Shown piece after piece: positions 35,294-47,126 of a stretch of 64,000 nt of DNA. Source of the stretch: Berberis thunbergii. Taxonomy: Eukaryota > Streptophyta > Magnoliopsida > Ranunculales > Berberidaceae. The notes beneath the pieces were generated by a model, which was not told where the DNA came from, ran no database searches, and saw nothing but the letters and a program-made list of their open reading frames with translations. Location: contig QNQO01006266.1 of assembly GCA_003290165.1 (NCBI GenBank), forward strand, positions 1-64,000, in the 5' to 3' direction. Position numbers and translations under genes: made by a program. Position 1 is the first letter of the stretch. Each line of letters starts with the position of its first letter.

Positions 35294-35830
35294 CAAGGGC
35301 GGAGCCAGGATTGCTGACAAAAGGGGGCAATTTTTTTTTTGAAAATACCAACTTACCTCTGGACGTGGTTTTCCGAACCGAACGAAGATTTTTTTTCTTT
35401 TTAACTCCCAACAAACCCACCCTCACCAACCCTCTCACTTTCACTCTCTCATCTTCTCCTTCTCTTATATTTTCTCTCCCTCACAAACCCTCTCTCACTC
35501 TGTAATCTCTCAACTCCACCTCTCATCTCACTCCTCTTATATTTTCACTCCCAATTCGCTCAACTTTGTAGTAGTTGGCTATATCGAACCCTGAAACGTG
35601 AACATATCGACATCAGAGATTTGTATAGAAGAGGGGGGGGGACCTACACTTTTAAAATAATCCATAACTTAATTTTTAGTGGAGTCAAGGGCCAAGATTG
35701 TATACAAAAGGGGGCAACCTAAACTTTTAAATGGGGGGCAATATAAAGAAATATGAGTAATTTAGTGGGATTTTTCAGAAAGATAAGGGAGGCAATTGAC
35801 CCCCTTAGCCAAAGGGTAGATCCGCCCCTG
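35294..35830. mobile_element. hAT-type MITE, 537 bp
   Basis: Starts CAAGGGCGGAGCC and ends GATCCGCCCCTG. Flanked by GATTTGAG (35,286-35,293) and GATTTGAA (35,831-35,838), 7 of 8 identical. AGGGGGCAA blocks recur inside (about 35,323, 35,708 and 35,735). The interior also has CT-rich stretches and a G9 run at 35,633-35,641. Confidence 0.82.
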
Positions 35831-35838
35831 GATTTGAA

Positions 35839-36642
35839 GAAGGTGTAATGCTATAAACAGGAAATTTGTAGCATACCTTAACTTACCAACCTCACATCTT
35901 ATTTATAGTGTTGGAGTCATTTGGTTCGACCAGGCCATCGATGGCGTAGTTTAGGGAAGAAGATCTTCGTGAAAATCCTTCTCTAATTAGAAGTTGTGTC
36001 GTGGAGGCGAGTTTTTCTGTTAGCCTTGTGCTTCTAGATACACGGGATATAGTTCTCAATCAAAGACTAATCCGTAGATTGAAGTTTTCATGTGTGACAT
36101 GTACTTTGGTATTCCCTTCCTAGTCTGAAGCGAAGAGCTGCTATATTTGCCCGTCCGAAACTAATCTTTGAGATACTTGCCTTAGCAGAGCTTACGAGTA
36201 TTGAGGATGGATGTGAGACACGTGGGCTTAGCAGGTTGTAAGAATTCGGGTCTGTTTGGCAGATTGCATTGGGCGGGCTTAGAACCGCTTGGGCTGGATC
36301 AATGTTGTGATGAAGGTAGGACCTATCATTCCTCGAGATCATCATGACACATGTACGGTGCAGAGGATGGACTATTTTGGTGTATCATCTACTACTCCCT
36401 CGAGTTATTAGGACAACGCATCGGTTTACTAAGTCACTTTTTGAAAAGATACGCCGCACATGATGATTGAGTCTGAATCGTTGCTTGAGCCGCATGCTTC
36501 ATTAATTGAGTGTGCGCTGGTTCATTGGAGAAGAGGCGGGAATTCAATCCCTATTTAGAAATTTCTCTAACTTTTCTATTTTCTTTGCTATTAGAGATTT
36601 TGCTCTGTTCGTCTTCTGATTGAAAGTTTGTTCATCTTCTTC
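35839..36642 (+). other. Unassigned segment upstream of the gypsy-type ORF; possible LTR or leader
   Basis: No gene recognised. GC content is higher than in neighbours. The position directly before a gypsy-associated ORF suggests LTR or promoter sequence of that element, but no second copy is present to prove it. Confidence 0.35.
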
Positions 36643-39160
36643 ATGGCTTACCAAAACCATTTTGATGACACGACTTTGGCCAAGGGCTTTAAGTTTTTTG
36701 AAGACAAGTCGCTTTCTGAATCGGGTCTTGTTGAAATCCAAAAAATTTGGGGTCCCCGAGGACCTGCCACTATATGCTTTGAAAGATGATCAGATGCTAA
36801 TGTTTCCACCGGTGGGGTTTATTTGTTTGCAATGCGGGATCCTCCAAACTGGAGTCCGCTTAACCATTTTTGACGTGATTTAGGACTTCTTGGATTTTCT
36901 TGGAATCCCTCCTGCCCAGTTGGTACCAAGTGCGTACAAGATCATTCTTCTTATTTTGATCAAAACAAAGGAAGCTGGCGTTCGCGTGACTTTGCGGGTG
37001 ATCAAGCTGCTGATTTCTCATCTGTTGAATGATCACACCATTTGTATGATGACGTCACCGACTTGCTTTGATAACTTACCAGGTGACTTCAAGTTCTAGT
37101 CGAAGTATTGCTTCTTGGCTCGTGTAGATTCGAAGTACTTCTAGTTCCAGGGTCGTCCGCTCGAACGAGAGTTCAAGCCACTTCGTAAGTGTAGCTTTAT
37201 CTTCTTATTCCGTTGTGTTGATTGCATGCTAACTGATGCTTGTGTTTCTTCGCAGGGAGGTTTCCCACCACTCCTCTTACCCCAGATGAGCGAAACACTA
37301 TAAAAAAATTTCGTGACTTGCCGAAGAAGAGTGTGGAGGAAGTCATATGTCATACCAACTTTAGTCGCAATGGGACAACTGGCATGAGGCCCCCACTCTT
37401 TACTGATCTTTGCGAGTTAAGCCTGAAGGTGGGGCCCTTTATAAAAAATGGAAAGTTGTCAAAGTTAAGGCTCATGTTTTGTCTGACACGGAGGGGCTTT
37501 CAGAGACGCTCGCCTCTTTTGTAGGTTCGAAGAAGTCCCGTGTTAGGACTGAGTCGTCTTCCAAACAGCCTGCTCCAGTAAGGGAGGAGCGTGAGCTTGA
37601 TCGACCTACTAGGGCGGAGGTCGAAGTGTTCAGCTGGGAGAGGGATCACCTGTGGTTAGCTGGGGTTGAAGATGCATCAAATCTTAGTATCGCACAAGCC
37701 GAAGCTTCGAGAGAGAAACTGATTCTGGCTGCTGTGGCGGCTTCTACTAGTGCTGATCCATTCGGGATCATTCTTCTAGAAGGTTTTGATGAGGATTCAC
37801 CTGAGGTCCCAGAGTCCAATCATTCTATTGGTGGGTCATTCGATAATGGCCGTGGCGACACATGCCAAGTTTCTCATAGTTCGCATTGTTCCCCATCTTG
37901 TTTCAGGCCGCGTTTCAGGATAATGCGGTGGTGGGGGGGGGGGGTCCGTTGGACAACTTGTTTCCTTATCTTCATTTGGATCTTACTAAGCCATCTCGCA
38001 ATAAAGGGTCGATTGTTGGTGACAAATGAAAGGCTGCGGAAGAGGGCCTGGGAGCAGTGGTGACTACGAAGGGTGGTCCTAGCGTAATTCCTCATCCGGG
38101 TGAGTTCCATCTGAATGCGCGGATAAGTCTGTTTGTTCCAGACCTAGTAAAGATGAGCAATCAGGCCTGACACCAAGAGGTTGATGTGGATTATGTGTCG
38201 ATGAAGCATATAAGCAGGCGTCATAGCTAACTGATGGATCACGTTCCGAAATCTGATGAGGATACGCTAGAAGGGAATATGGAAAAGGGTTTAAAGTACC
38301 TTATGCTGGGAATGTCTCATTTGAGCTAGGTGGCCGTCACTGAGACGAAAGTTGAAGCGGCTCATGAGAGTGTGTATACCATGGAGCGTGTACACCATGG
38401 AGCGTGTATTGTTGAACATGCAGAGGTTTTATTCTGATGCGCTCTTTGAAATTGAGCTGTTGATGTAACAAATTGAGGAAGGAGGCTGGAACAGTCGACA
38501 GTTGTTGCTGAGACTCTGACGGTTCGTTTGGAAGCTCTTGAGTTTGACTTAGCAGAGGTGGTGTCCGCGAGGGTTAGATTTAAACAATAGTTGGATCTGA
38601 TCCACCGTGATATGGAGGTTGCGCAGGAGGCTACGACAAAATTGCGCTCCAAGCTAAGGTCTTCTGCTGAGGAGAACGATTGGGTTGTTCAGAGACATTA
38701 GTTGGAGTCCGATGTGAATCGGTGCTCGAGTGGCAAGGAAGGTTGTGGACCAGCTTAAACTGGAGCAACATGAGCTTAGTGGTTTAAAGAGAAGTCTAAT
38801 TACGAAGCAATCTCATGTCGACGCGCCGACTGGCAAGCTGGAGCTATTGGAGTGTGAATTTGCTGAAGTGAAGGTGCGTGAGGAAGAACTTTTTCAGGAA
38901 CAGGAAAGTGTGAATTTCGCTGGGTTTTACACAGTAGATTGGAACTGTTGGCGCTGATGAAGGAGGAACATCCGGAATGGGACCTCGATCACTACAAAAA
39001 GATGTCGTATGGAGACTTGTCAGTGGTTTCTGCATCATCGGATGAAGAGGGTGATCCAGATCATGACGCTTCGATTACGGCGTGTACGAACGCAACTCCC
39101 GCTCCCTCCTTCGTTAAGCTTAGCTTATCTGTTTCTGTACCCCCTCCTGATGACGAATAG
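36643..39160 (+). pseudogene. Gypsy-associated ORF of the PF04195 ('putative gypsy type transposon') kind, decayed
   Basis: Function unknown; this plant-specific protein family travels with Ty3/Gypsy elements. The start is the ATG at 36,643. The frame shifts at an A6TTTGGGG run near 36,748, after which GVPEDLPLYALKDDQ and FLGIPPAQLVPSAYKI show the family pattern. A 61-bp GT-AG intron at 37,195-37,255 joins EFKPL to RRFPTTPLTPDERNTIKKF in frame. Downstream are acidic and coiled-coil-like stretches (38,730-38,950, LKLEQHELSGLKR). The end LLALMKEEHPEWDLDHYKKM leads to the stop at 39,158-39,160. A G12 run at 37,933-37,944 coincides with another frame change. Whether it belongs to the inverted Tat fragment to its right is not settled. 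Confidence 0.7.
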
Positions 39161-39589
39161 ACTTTGTGCACTTGTATCTTTTTTGCTTCAATTGTTCATG
39201 AAAACATACTTATCTTGAGTATGTTCTGTATCTGTATTATACTCGGTTTCCCTATTGTGCGCTTTCCGTTTTGCCTTGTCGTTTTACTTTGACATAAGCT
39301 GGTTGGGTCAATAAGAAGTCGAATGGTCTGTCTACTGAGAGTTTGACCACTTGTGTTGCGAGTGATTCTGAGCTGCTCTACTGCGAGGTCTCAAAGTCAC
39401 TGTTGCTTGGTTACATCCAATAGTGGGTGTTCCACTGGTTTAGAAATAGGTTAAGCCACCCAAGCTGTAGCCCATCCTTAAGGTAAGCCACAGGGGGCAT
39501 ATTTCGCCTACCTGACTGTCGATTGTGGTTGCCGGCATGGGTGAACTGTGACAGCCGAGCACATGCGTTGTCTTTGAGCTAGAGCGTTT

Positions 39590-40310
39590 GTCCAGACTCA
39601 GGTTTCGTAAGCTCGGGCTGTCATTCGATGTAGCATTCGTTCGCATGTTGGCGGGATGATTTATGGGTCGGCATGAACGACTTTTGCTGATAATAGAATG
39701 TCAGCCCATGTTAGTGTGAAGATGCTGCTTGAGATGTGATTTATCTTTGCGACTGCTGTTTCGAAAGAGAGCGGTAGTCGCGTGGCGAGCCATCAAAAGT
39801 TGCCACCTTTCGAACCATCTATGTTTGAGCAAAGTGGACTAGAGGTTCAGGGAGTGAGGATTCGATGATCATGGTGTGTTGAAGAGCGATGATCCCGTGG
39901 CGAGCCATCGACATTAGTTCGGGACTGACTAGGCTCCCACCTTTCAGACCATCTACACCCGTTGCATAGCGAGCTACAAGTTTGAGACGAGAAGGTTCGA
40001 TGCCATGGTAGGAGAAGAGCTAGGCTTTGTTGTAAGATCAAGACGCTATGTGGGAGAAGAGCTAGGTTTTGTCGTAAGATCAAGATGCTATGTGTACAAC
40101 GTAAATTGTCATTGGACACGCGTATGGCGTAGATCATGAGACAGTTGAGTATCAGTCACTCCCCTCAATTAATGGGGTTGCGTGCAGCGTCACTAATTGG
40201 ATAAATGTGGTCCTATGCAGTTTCCTTGGGAACCGTCGTCTCCTCATTTTCCATACGGTATTCAATGCTTGAAAGTTAATGCTGAAGCGCCTATTTGGTG
40301 AGCCACCATG
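39590..40310 (-). repeat. Probable LTR of a second Tat-related element (minus strand)
   Basis: On the minus strand about 40,320-40,155 aligns with the beginning of the 3' LTR at 33,198-33,325. Both have TTATATAG followed by GGTGGC, then GAATACCG/AAATGCTATG, a G.CG.CGTCG block and CACGCAACCCCATTAA. The start is placed near 40,303; the other end is a guess. It contains a 42-bp tandem duplication at 40,011-40,094. Confidence 0.5.
40011..40094. repeat. Two-copy 42-bp tandem duplication
   Basis: Unit GGAGAAGAGCTAGG... to ...GATCAAGA.GCTATGTG at 40,011-40,052 and 40,053-40,094, with about three mismatches. Confidence 0.85.
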
Positions 40311-41339
40311 TCTATATAATGGTGTTTCTTCATCATTGTAGGCGTCATCTTCTGCAAAACACATTTCTTCTAATGCTTTTACTTGAAGAACATTCTTTGG
40401 ATTTTCCAAAGAATGAAGGGAGATCTCCGACTTTGGAGTCTTTTAATGTTCTGACATTTGCGCCGATGAGTCATGATAAGACTTGTTGTTATGCATGGCC
40501 ACCTGTTATGGGTGAGCACCTAATTGGTTTATTGAGAACTTGTAATTTTTTGTCATATTGAAGAAGAATTACAAACTCCTTCCCAAGGGACGAGTCTGTC
40601 ATTTATGCGCTGGTGCCCTGTCGCTGCTCCGAGGCGCCTAATTTTAGAGATAACACTAGCAGCCATCTTCTGAGAGGTTGCCTCCACCACTTCTCGATTA
40701 ACCCCGTTGACTCGCCTTGCACTGGAATTTGGAATCTCGGGCTGAGGTGGAGTTAGACATGGCCTGTTGGAATGGGCCATTGACTCCTGGATGTCCCTCT
40801 CATCCCTTTGGTGGGAAAGAACACTTAATCTGTTTCAACTTGATACTTGTCCCAAGCTTGTCTAGTCGAGCGGATTGAGTGTGTGAGTTGGCTGTAGCTT
40901 CGATTGGTGTTTCGGTCCCCCGATTACTGATTTTGTACCACCTCAGATCATATTTGAGAGGTGTGTCTGTAGAGGCGTTGAATTGGGCGTGTTATTTCAT
41001 TTTTCTCTCGCTCATGCCGATCTTTCATCCTACTCTTGTTCACAGATAATGTTCGTCGGAGAGCTTACATAGCTTATTTTCGGTACCTTAGCTGTCGCTT
41101 CCGAGTCTTGTTATGTAGTTGGACTGTTCAAGCGAGTCTTTACTGTATGTCGCATCTAATCCGGATGCTTGTAGTTTGTAGTCTTTTGTACCCGCCTTTG
41201 AGCTATCGTTGTTACATATTTTTAGTAATCAATAGAGTGTGTTTGAGTAAAAAAAATTTATTTCTTAAATGATTGCAAATCACATAAGTTGCTAAGAACA
41301 AAAGCTCTATATTGACTATGGAAAGGAAAATAAGCAACT

Positions 41340-42052
41340 GAAATATACTAGTTGTCGGCGGAGAGAGGTCGATCTGGCCCTGAAGTGAATTCGCAAGGCC
41401 CTAGCTGGATCGTAGGTACCTTCAGTGAACTGCCTTGCTTCATTGATGTCATTGAGGTTACTGAAAGTAAACCTTGAGTGGGAGTTTGTTTTCACGCCGG
41501 CTGTTCGTCGGGGGGGGGGGGGGTTGTACTCCCGTCTGCATTGACATCTCTGCTTCGCTGGGTTGGAGAGTGAATTGCTCCTGTACCGCTTGAATGTCCC
41601 CCATTTCTGAGGTGATTCACCGCTATATATTGGGATCTTGTCTCCTTGTTAGAGGAACAACTCTTCCACAATCTCTAGGTTTGGCTTTAGTGCAAGTTGC
41701 CTCGTGGGCTCCAATTGGATTTGGGAACATTCTATTTGCTTCAGTGCATCGTAATGGCAGCCTCGTGTCGTTAGTTGGTCCCCACGTATTGTTCCTTCCA
41801 AGTGATTAGCGGTGTACTTAATGCACTAGTGAAGGGTGGAGATTACTGCTTCCATCTGGTGGAGACATGGTCTTCCCAGGATAAGGTTGTTGATAAATGG
41901 TGCTTCTACTACCATGAAGTGCAGAAACAAGACTTTTCTCAGCTGTGGCTTTCCTGCCACTATCGGTAAGCATTTTTCTCCGCTGAATCCAATCAGCGGA
42001 TAGTCTGAGGATGTCAGATTCTCCTCCTTGAGGTCCATATTGCGGAATGCGA
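41340..42052 (-). pseudogene. Tat-lineage protease region on the minus strand, truncated by a CACTA insertion
   Basis: The minus-strand frame 42,050-41,826 reads LIGFSGEKCLPIV, then VVEAPFINNLILGRPCLHQM and AVISTLH, the C-terminal half of a Tat-type aspartic protease. Further down, GTIRGDQLTTRGCHYDALK (about 41,795-41,735) matches the segment that follows protease in this clade. The active-site Asp would lie beyond 42,052, where the CACTA terminus begins. Reverse transcriptase and integrase are absent to the left, so most of the element is deleted. A C14 run (minus strand) lies at 41,510-41,523. Confidence 0.75.
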
Positions 42053-43000
42053 CACTACAAGAAAACTGTAATTTAGCGATGGTTATAACTGTCACTAAAT
42101 AACATAGCGACTATATATATACAAATTGACAAACCGCCGCTAATAAAGGTGTCATTAGGGTATTCAACGACGGTTGGGAACAACCGCTGGTAAAAATGTT
42201 ATTGAATACCATATAGAACCATCGCTAAATATGGAGCACTGATGACATTTGATAACATGTTGCGACGATTCTTAACGGCTGCTATAGGCGTGTCACTCTA
42301 CGATGGTTTTGTAACTGCCGCTAAATTCTGTTTGGTAATCCTTTTAGCGACGGTTACAACAGCATAATATTATTGTCATGACAATTCTATTAAGCCTACT
42401 AGAAATTTGTAAAGATCAGTTTTCAGTCTCCTGCACATGCTAACATCAATAATTTATTCCAAAAATTCAGATACATCATATTAGACCAAAAGCCTATGAA
42501 TTGATCCACAAACAAAATCATATGATTCTACTTCACAAACAAAATTCAATAATTTAAAACAATAAGCTATGAATCGATCCACAAACAAAATCATATCACT
42601 CTGCTTCACAAACAAACAAAATCATATCACTCTACTTCACAAACAAAATCAACAAAATTGAATCAACCCCATTTTACAATACCCAAAATGTATGTGAATG
42701 CTCCCTCAAATCCCTGCCTCTTTAATGTCTCTGTCTTTAACTCTGACTCCAACCAGTGAACTCTCTGTTGCAATTGAAAATCAGTGTTTTGTTGTGAGAA
42801 CATCATCCAACTAAACCTACTATTGGTGCTGCCAAAGACTTGAGATGGACATGACCCGAATCCCAAAGCTCGAACTCAGCCTGAATGTTCTTTTCCTAAC
42901 ACCTTAGCAAGTGAATCTTGCTGTGAAATAGACCGTGATGTGGAATCTTCATCTCAATCTCTAAAATTTTCTTCTACATTAATGAGGCAAGCCATCAAAC
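42053..43000 (-). mobile_element. CACTA (En/Spm) transposon end with subterminal repeats and transposase C-terminus
   Basis: The terminus is CACTACAAGAAAACT at 42,053. The next ~320 bp carry repeated TAGCGACGGTT/AACCGTCGCTA-type motifs in both orientations, typical of CACTA subterminal regions that bind transposase. On the minus strand, about 42,990-42,663 encodes a decayed C-terminus of a plant En/Spm-type protein (Transposase_24 style): SLAKVLGKEHSG, a stop where Arg is expected, then VRALGFGSCPSQVF. No opposite terminus (TTTTCTTGTAGTG) is visible before 47.7 kb, so the element seems truncated. Confidence 0.75.
42440..42660. repeat. Short degenerate tandem repeats
   Basis: Units built of ATCCACAAACAAAATCATAT and CTACTTCACAAACAAAAT recur four to five times with variable spacing. 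They lie between the CACTA subterminal region and the transposase remnant. Confidence 0.7.
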
Positions 43001-44579
43001 TTTGAATTCAAAATTTATCCAAACATTAATTAATGCAGTTCAATCGAAAGAAAGTAGTTAAATTACTTACACTTATGTGCCTTGGTTTCATTAGATACAT
43101 AAGACCCGCCTATTTTTATTTATTTTTGTTGCAATATACACCTCCCCCTACTTACAGGTCTCCCACGTTCATATTCCTACACCAATGTTATGAAGTCATA
43201 TGAATTTAAATAGTATATTTGAGAATGATAACTTAAAGTGTGGTAGGGTGTAAAATATTAATTACCATCTCAGCCTTTTAACTTAGAATTGTTTTTTGAT
43301 TGTCCATTGTGTGCCTAGGTTAGTTTCTTCCAAATTTCAATATTCTTTTGCATTTTTCCTATCAATGCATACATAAAAACATATTTGTTAGCATTTTTAT
43401 AAAATCCTTAACTTAGAAATCCAAGTTTTGTCTAATTCAAAATATATGAATTCAATCAAAACAAAGTAACTAATAAGTTTAATCCTACATGCATTATTAT
43501 AAAATACAACTACAAAAATCTCTTAAAAGAGAAATTAATATGCAAGCTAAACTTAGAATCTCTGACAAATGATTGAACTAGAAGAAAACCACAAAAAAAA
43601 TCCAAACCTTTTCTACATATTGCTCTCTGGTGACATGTCCAACAATTTCCTTCTTGAATGCGGTTTCAAGAATCTGAAAGTAAAGCATAAGAATTGAATC
43701 AATTACAAACCCTGAAGTAGTACATAACAACATAACATCTACAATAAAAACTAGCAATACTAAATAATATAAAAAAAAGGAGGATCATTGAACATTAGAG
43801 GACCACTTCTGAAAATTCACCAACTAAATAATAACCAAAATTTATCTGGTGTTAAACTTTTTTTTTTTGAACTGAATTGAACTTCAAGATTAACGTGTCA
43901 GTGCGGTAAACAAATACAAACATACCATGCTCTATCTGATCAGGCAGTGAGTGGTATGAAAACAATCAGAGATAACAAACAAACGGATATATGTTATACA
44001 AGCGACGAAAGGACAATAAGCTTATTGTCCCAATTCAAGTGAAGCTAATTGTTAAGCTCTTTCAACAGCGATCTTACTCCTAAACATGCTTCAACTTTCT
44101 TCATAGACAGAAATGGCTGAACTGATGTTTTTTCTGTCCAGGTCATAGGATTCATGGTCTTTCAAATGATCATTGTTGGAGACAAAACTCTGCATTAGCC
44201 CTCCCATTCTTGCCATTAGTTCACTGTCTTTATTAGAGAATTCACTGATCTGGTCATACAATCCTTCAATAAGAATGAGTAGAGTGGAGATGTTGAAGAC
44301 TCTGAACACAAGGGAAAATAGAGAATGTCCAGAGAGGAAAAATTGAGGAAGCAATAAGCAGAGTGAATAGTTCGAGATCTACCCCCAAAACTACTCGACC
44401 CCATCGCTGCAAACAACTCAATATACTCCCATGTTAACACCCAAAACAATCATAATCTGCTGAACCTAGACTACCAAGTAATTCACTCACAAATTTATTT
44501 ATTTTTTAATTATTTATTATTATTATTATTTTTATTTTTATAGTTTCTCAACTGATAAATAAAACCATTAACTGAATAC
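43001..44579. other. Unassigned, probably CACTA interior; no supported gene
   Basis: AT-rich. On the minus strand two short stretches look like old exons without a recognised family: ILETAFKKEIVGHVTREQYV (about 43,680-43,620) and a 264-bp frame at 44,354-44,091 (QISEFSNKDSELMARMGGLM). They may be transposase or captured gene pieces. Confidence 0.35.
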
Positions 44580-45851
44580 AAGATGGCTCTCCAGAGGATT
44601 CTCTATCGTCCATTGGAGTGATTATAAGTAGGCTCTACCCATCTTTGTAGAGTATCTCGGAGGAGCTTTAATGAGTGAGTGTGTGAATTGTGTGTATGTG
44701 AGGAATGAGAAATGAGTGTTTGCATGTGTTGTGATCGTTCATTGTGTTGTGTTATTAATCTAAGAGTGAGTTTGTAATCGATCTTAGGGCCGAAATTTTC
44801 AACAATTTGGTACCAGAGCCGGAAGAGCCGAGTGGGTACTGTTCACCACACGACAGTACTATTCACAGGAAGATGCCATTGTTCATGAATAAAACACTAT
44901 TCATATGTACAATATTGTTCATACATATGATCACGGGTCATGTTTTCAAGGCATTGTCTATGGAGATTTTTCGTGCGAAGTTTGATATATAGTGAAGCTG
45001 ATTGGTCATGGACAAGTGAAGAAAAGAATGAAGCATGGGTAATGTCACCACACCATAGAGAAACGATGGAAATCTAGGTGGTAGGCTAAGTCAAGCTCGA
45101 AGTGTCACACCAAACGCCGACACTGTGTGTCTGTGTACGTAGACGTAGCGTGTTCTTGAAAGAGGACTGGTAGGCAGGGTGATGCAAAAAGTAATGGGAC
45201 TTAGGCTACAATAAGGGACCGCAGAGTTGCGTAGAACACATTATGTGGTTGTGCCAGAGAGCACTTTTTGTGTGAAAGTGCCAAGAGAGCACAAAGAAGT
45301 TGTGAGTGTGTGTGCCAAGGGAACACATGAAATTGATCAAGTGTGAAGATTGTGTCTGTGAACCAATTGGTTGTGATATTAGAGAAGCTCAATGTGTGAA
45401 TGTGAAGACTAAAGAGTTGATGTTGAGTCAGAATGCAAAAATCGGCAAGTCGACGTTGAAGGGGGATGTTGAAAAGTAATCAACACCGACTTGGTTGGTA
45501 TTCTCTAGAGAAATTGAGAAGATGAGAACAAGAGAAGAAGTTAGGAAATCTCTAGAAGAAGAAGAATGGAGAAATTTGCAGAAGATGAAGAAATCAAGAT
45601 AGGTGGCTTTCTAGAGAATTCTCGACCGCCCTTGGAGGGATTATAAATAGGCTCTATACTCCATCCTTACAGGGTAGCTTGGAGGAGCTCAGTGACGAGC
45701 ACTAATAAGTTTAGTGAGTGTGGGAATTGTGTGTATGTGATGAATGAAAAATGAGTGTTTGTATGTAATGTAACCTTTAATTGTGTAATTGTGTTGTGTT
45801 ATTAATGCAAGTGTGAGTTTGTAATCAACCCTAGGGCAGAAATTTTCAACA
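44580..45851 (+). mobile_element. Miniature LTR retrotransposon (TRIM-like), non-coding, 5' LTR truncated
   Basis: LTR copies lie at about 44,580-44,804 and 45,467-45,851. Both share TCTCTAGAGGATTCTC/TAGAGAATTCTCGACC, a TTATAA.TAGGCTCTA box, GTGTGAATTGTGTGTATGTG and the end GAAATTTTCAACA. The 3' LTR starts TGTTGAAAAG after a GAAGGGGGA purine tract. A primer-binding site, TGGTACCAGAGCC (initiator Met type), follows the first LTR at 44,808-44,820. The internal region is only 662 bp, with no coding domains. The first ~160 bp of the 5' LTR are missing. Confidence 0.8.
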
Positions 45852-46395
45852 AAATACACAATATATAATGAAATTGAGACTTCTAATTTAAGGCTGCTTC
45901 CAACCCAATTTCACAACAAGAACTACCACCCAAGGTAACAAAGATACATAAAAACAATAGCCTAGCTAAAAAGGTTATCCTCACAAACCCAACAGTATAA
46001 AAAAAAATCACATACTTACAGGCAATGAAACCAAAACCTCCCTAGAAACATAGGGTATCATATCAACCTAATCAATTTCATTACTTGTTCCATCTTCTTT
46101 CTATATTTCCATAAGTTATATTATGAAAAATACTAAATATCATTGAAGGGATCATTCTTTCAATCTTAGTCATGGTAGAAATAAATCGTCTTAAAATTGT
46201 TGTAACTGCTGTAAAGATTGAAATTAAAAGATAGGAAAGAAGGTACCAATTATTCTTGGGTTGAGTCGCGGACTAGGTCGCTCTCTTTAAGATGTTTCGC
46301 GGCTCTGCCCAAAATTGTGCAAGCAGTGTAGTAGCCCCGTCGTCCCCAGGATAAAACAACCCAAAATCTTCTCTGTTTCGTTCAAACAATTGCAC

Positions 46396-47126
46396 TGTTG
46401 GAGAACGGAATACTATCCACCCTTATTTGCTCGGAATCACCAATACAATTGATATAAATCAGCAACAAACAAAAACTCCTTTTTGATTTAGATGCTAAAC
46501 GAAAACTGTTTGCAAAACGAAAATGATTTCAAAAGAGGAACTCTTGTTTTTGCAAAACTCTCTTCTTTGTTCTCTCTGATTTCGAAAGAGGAACTCTTGT
46601 CAAAATGTTTTGTTTTTCTTTCTCCTCATAATTTTTTGAAACTGTAAGTTAGTATAGTATTTATAGGGATAAAACCGTACAGTTGAAATACGAAATATAG
46701 GCTAGATTCATTAGTTAGAGAATGCAATTAAAAAAAACATGAAAAACGTGTTGAAATGAAAAAACCGTCCAGATACAGGGACTCAACGTTTGCATGAAAA
46801 ACGTGGGAGAAAATCACGCTGTTGTTGGCGCAACGTATGGAGGACAGAGTCAGCCAAGATACCGTCTGGATTCATTTGACTCAGTCTCCCTTCAAATTTA
46901 TTTTCGTTTAAATAAATTTTCAGCAAAAAAATGGGTTGCTCTCTAAATGACCCGACCCGGACAATACCTCCAAGGGGTTCAAGCACAAGTCCAAACAATC
47001 TTCTTATAAACTCTACCACAGAGAGTTGTATAGTAGATATGAGACTAAAATTAGATAGAGAGATCCAAAGATCGAAACCTATTACACACCCATTTTCTTT
47101 TATTTTAAAAAGTCATATTTCCAACA
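46396..47126 (-). repeat. Probable LTR of a further retrotransposon (minus strand)
   Basis: The segment has TGTTGGAGA and its inverse TTTCCAACA at its two ends. On the minus strand it has a TATA box (CCCTATAAATACTATACTAAC at about 46,666-46,647) about 250 bp before the right-hand end, as in an LTR promoter. The 5-bp flanks (TGCAC, TTAAC) do not match, so it is not a simple solo LTR. No partner LTR is in view. Confidence 0.4.

Noticed and set aside
44807..44992. 61-codon frame after the primer site
   Set aside because: No gag motif and a very short internal region; treated as non-coding interior of a miniature LTR element.
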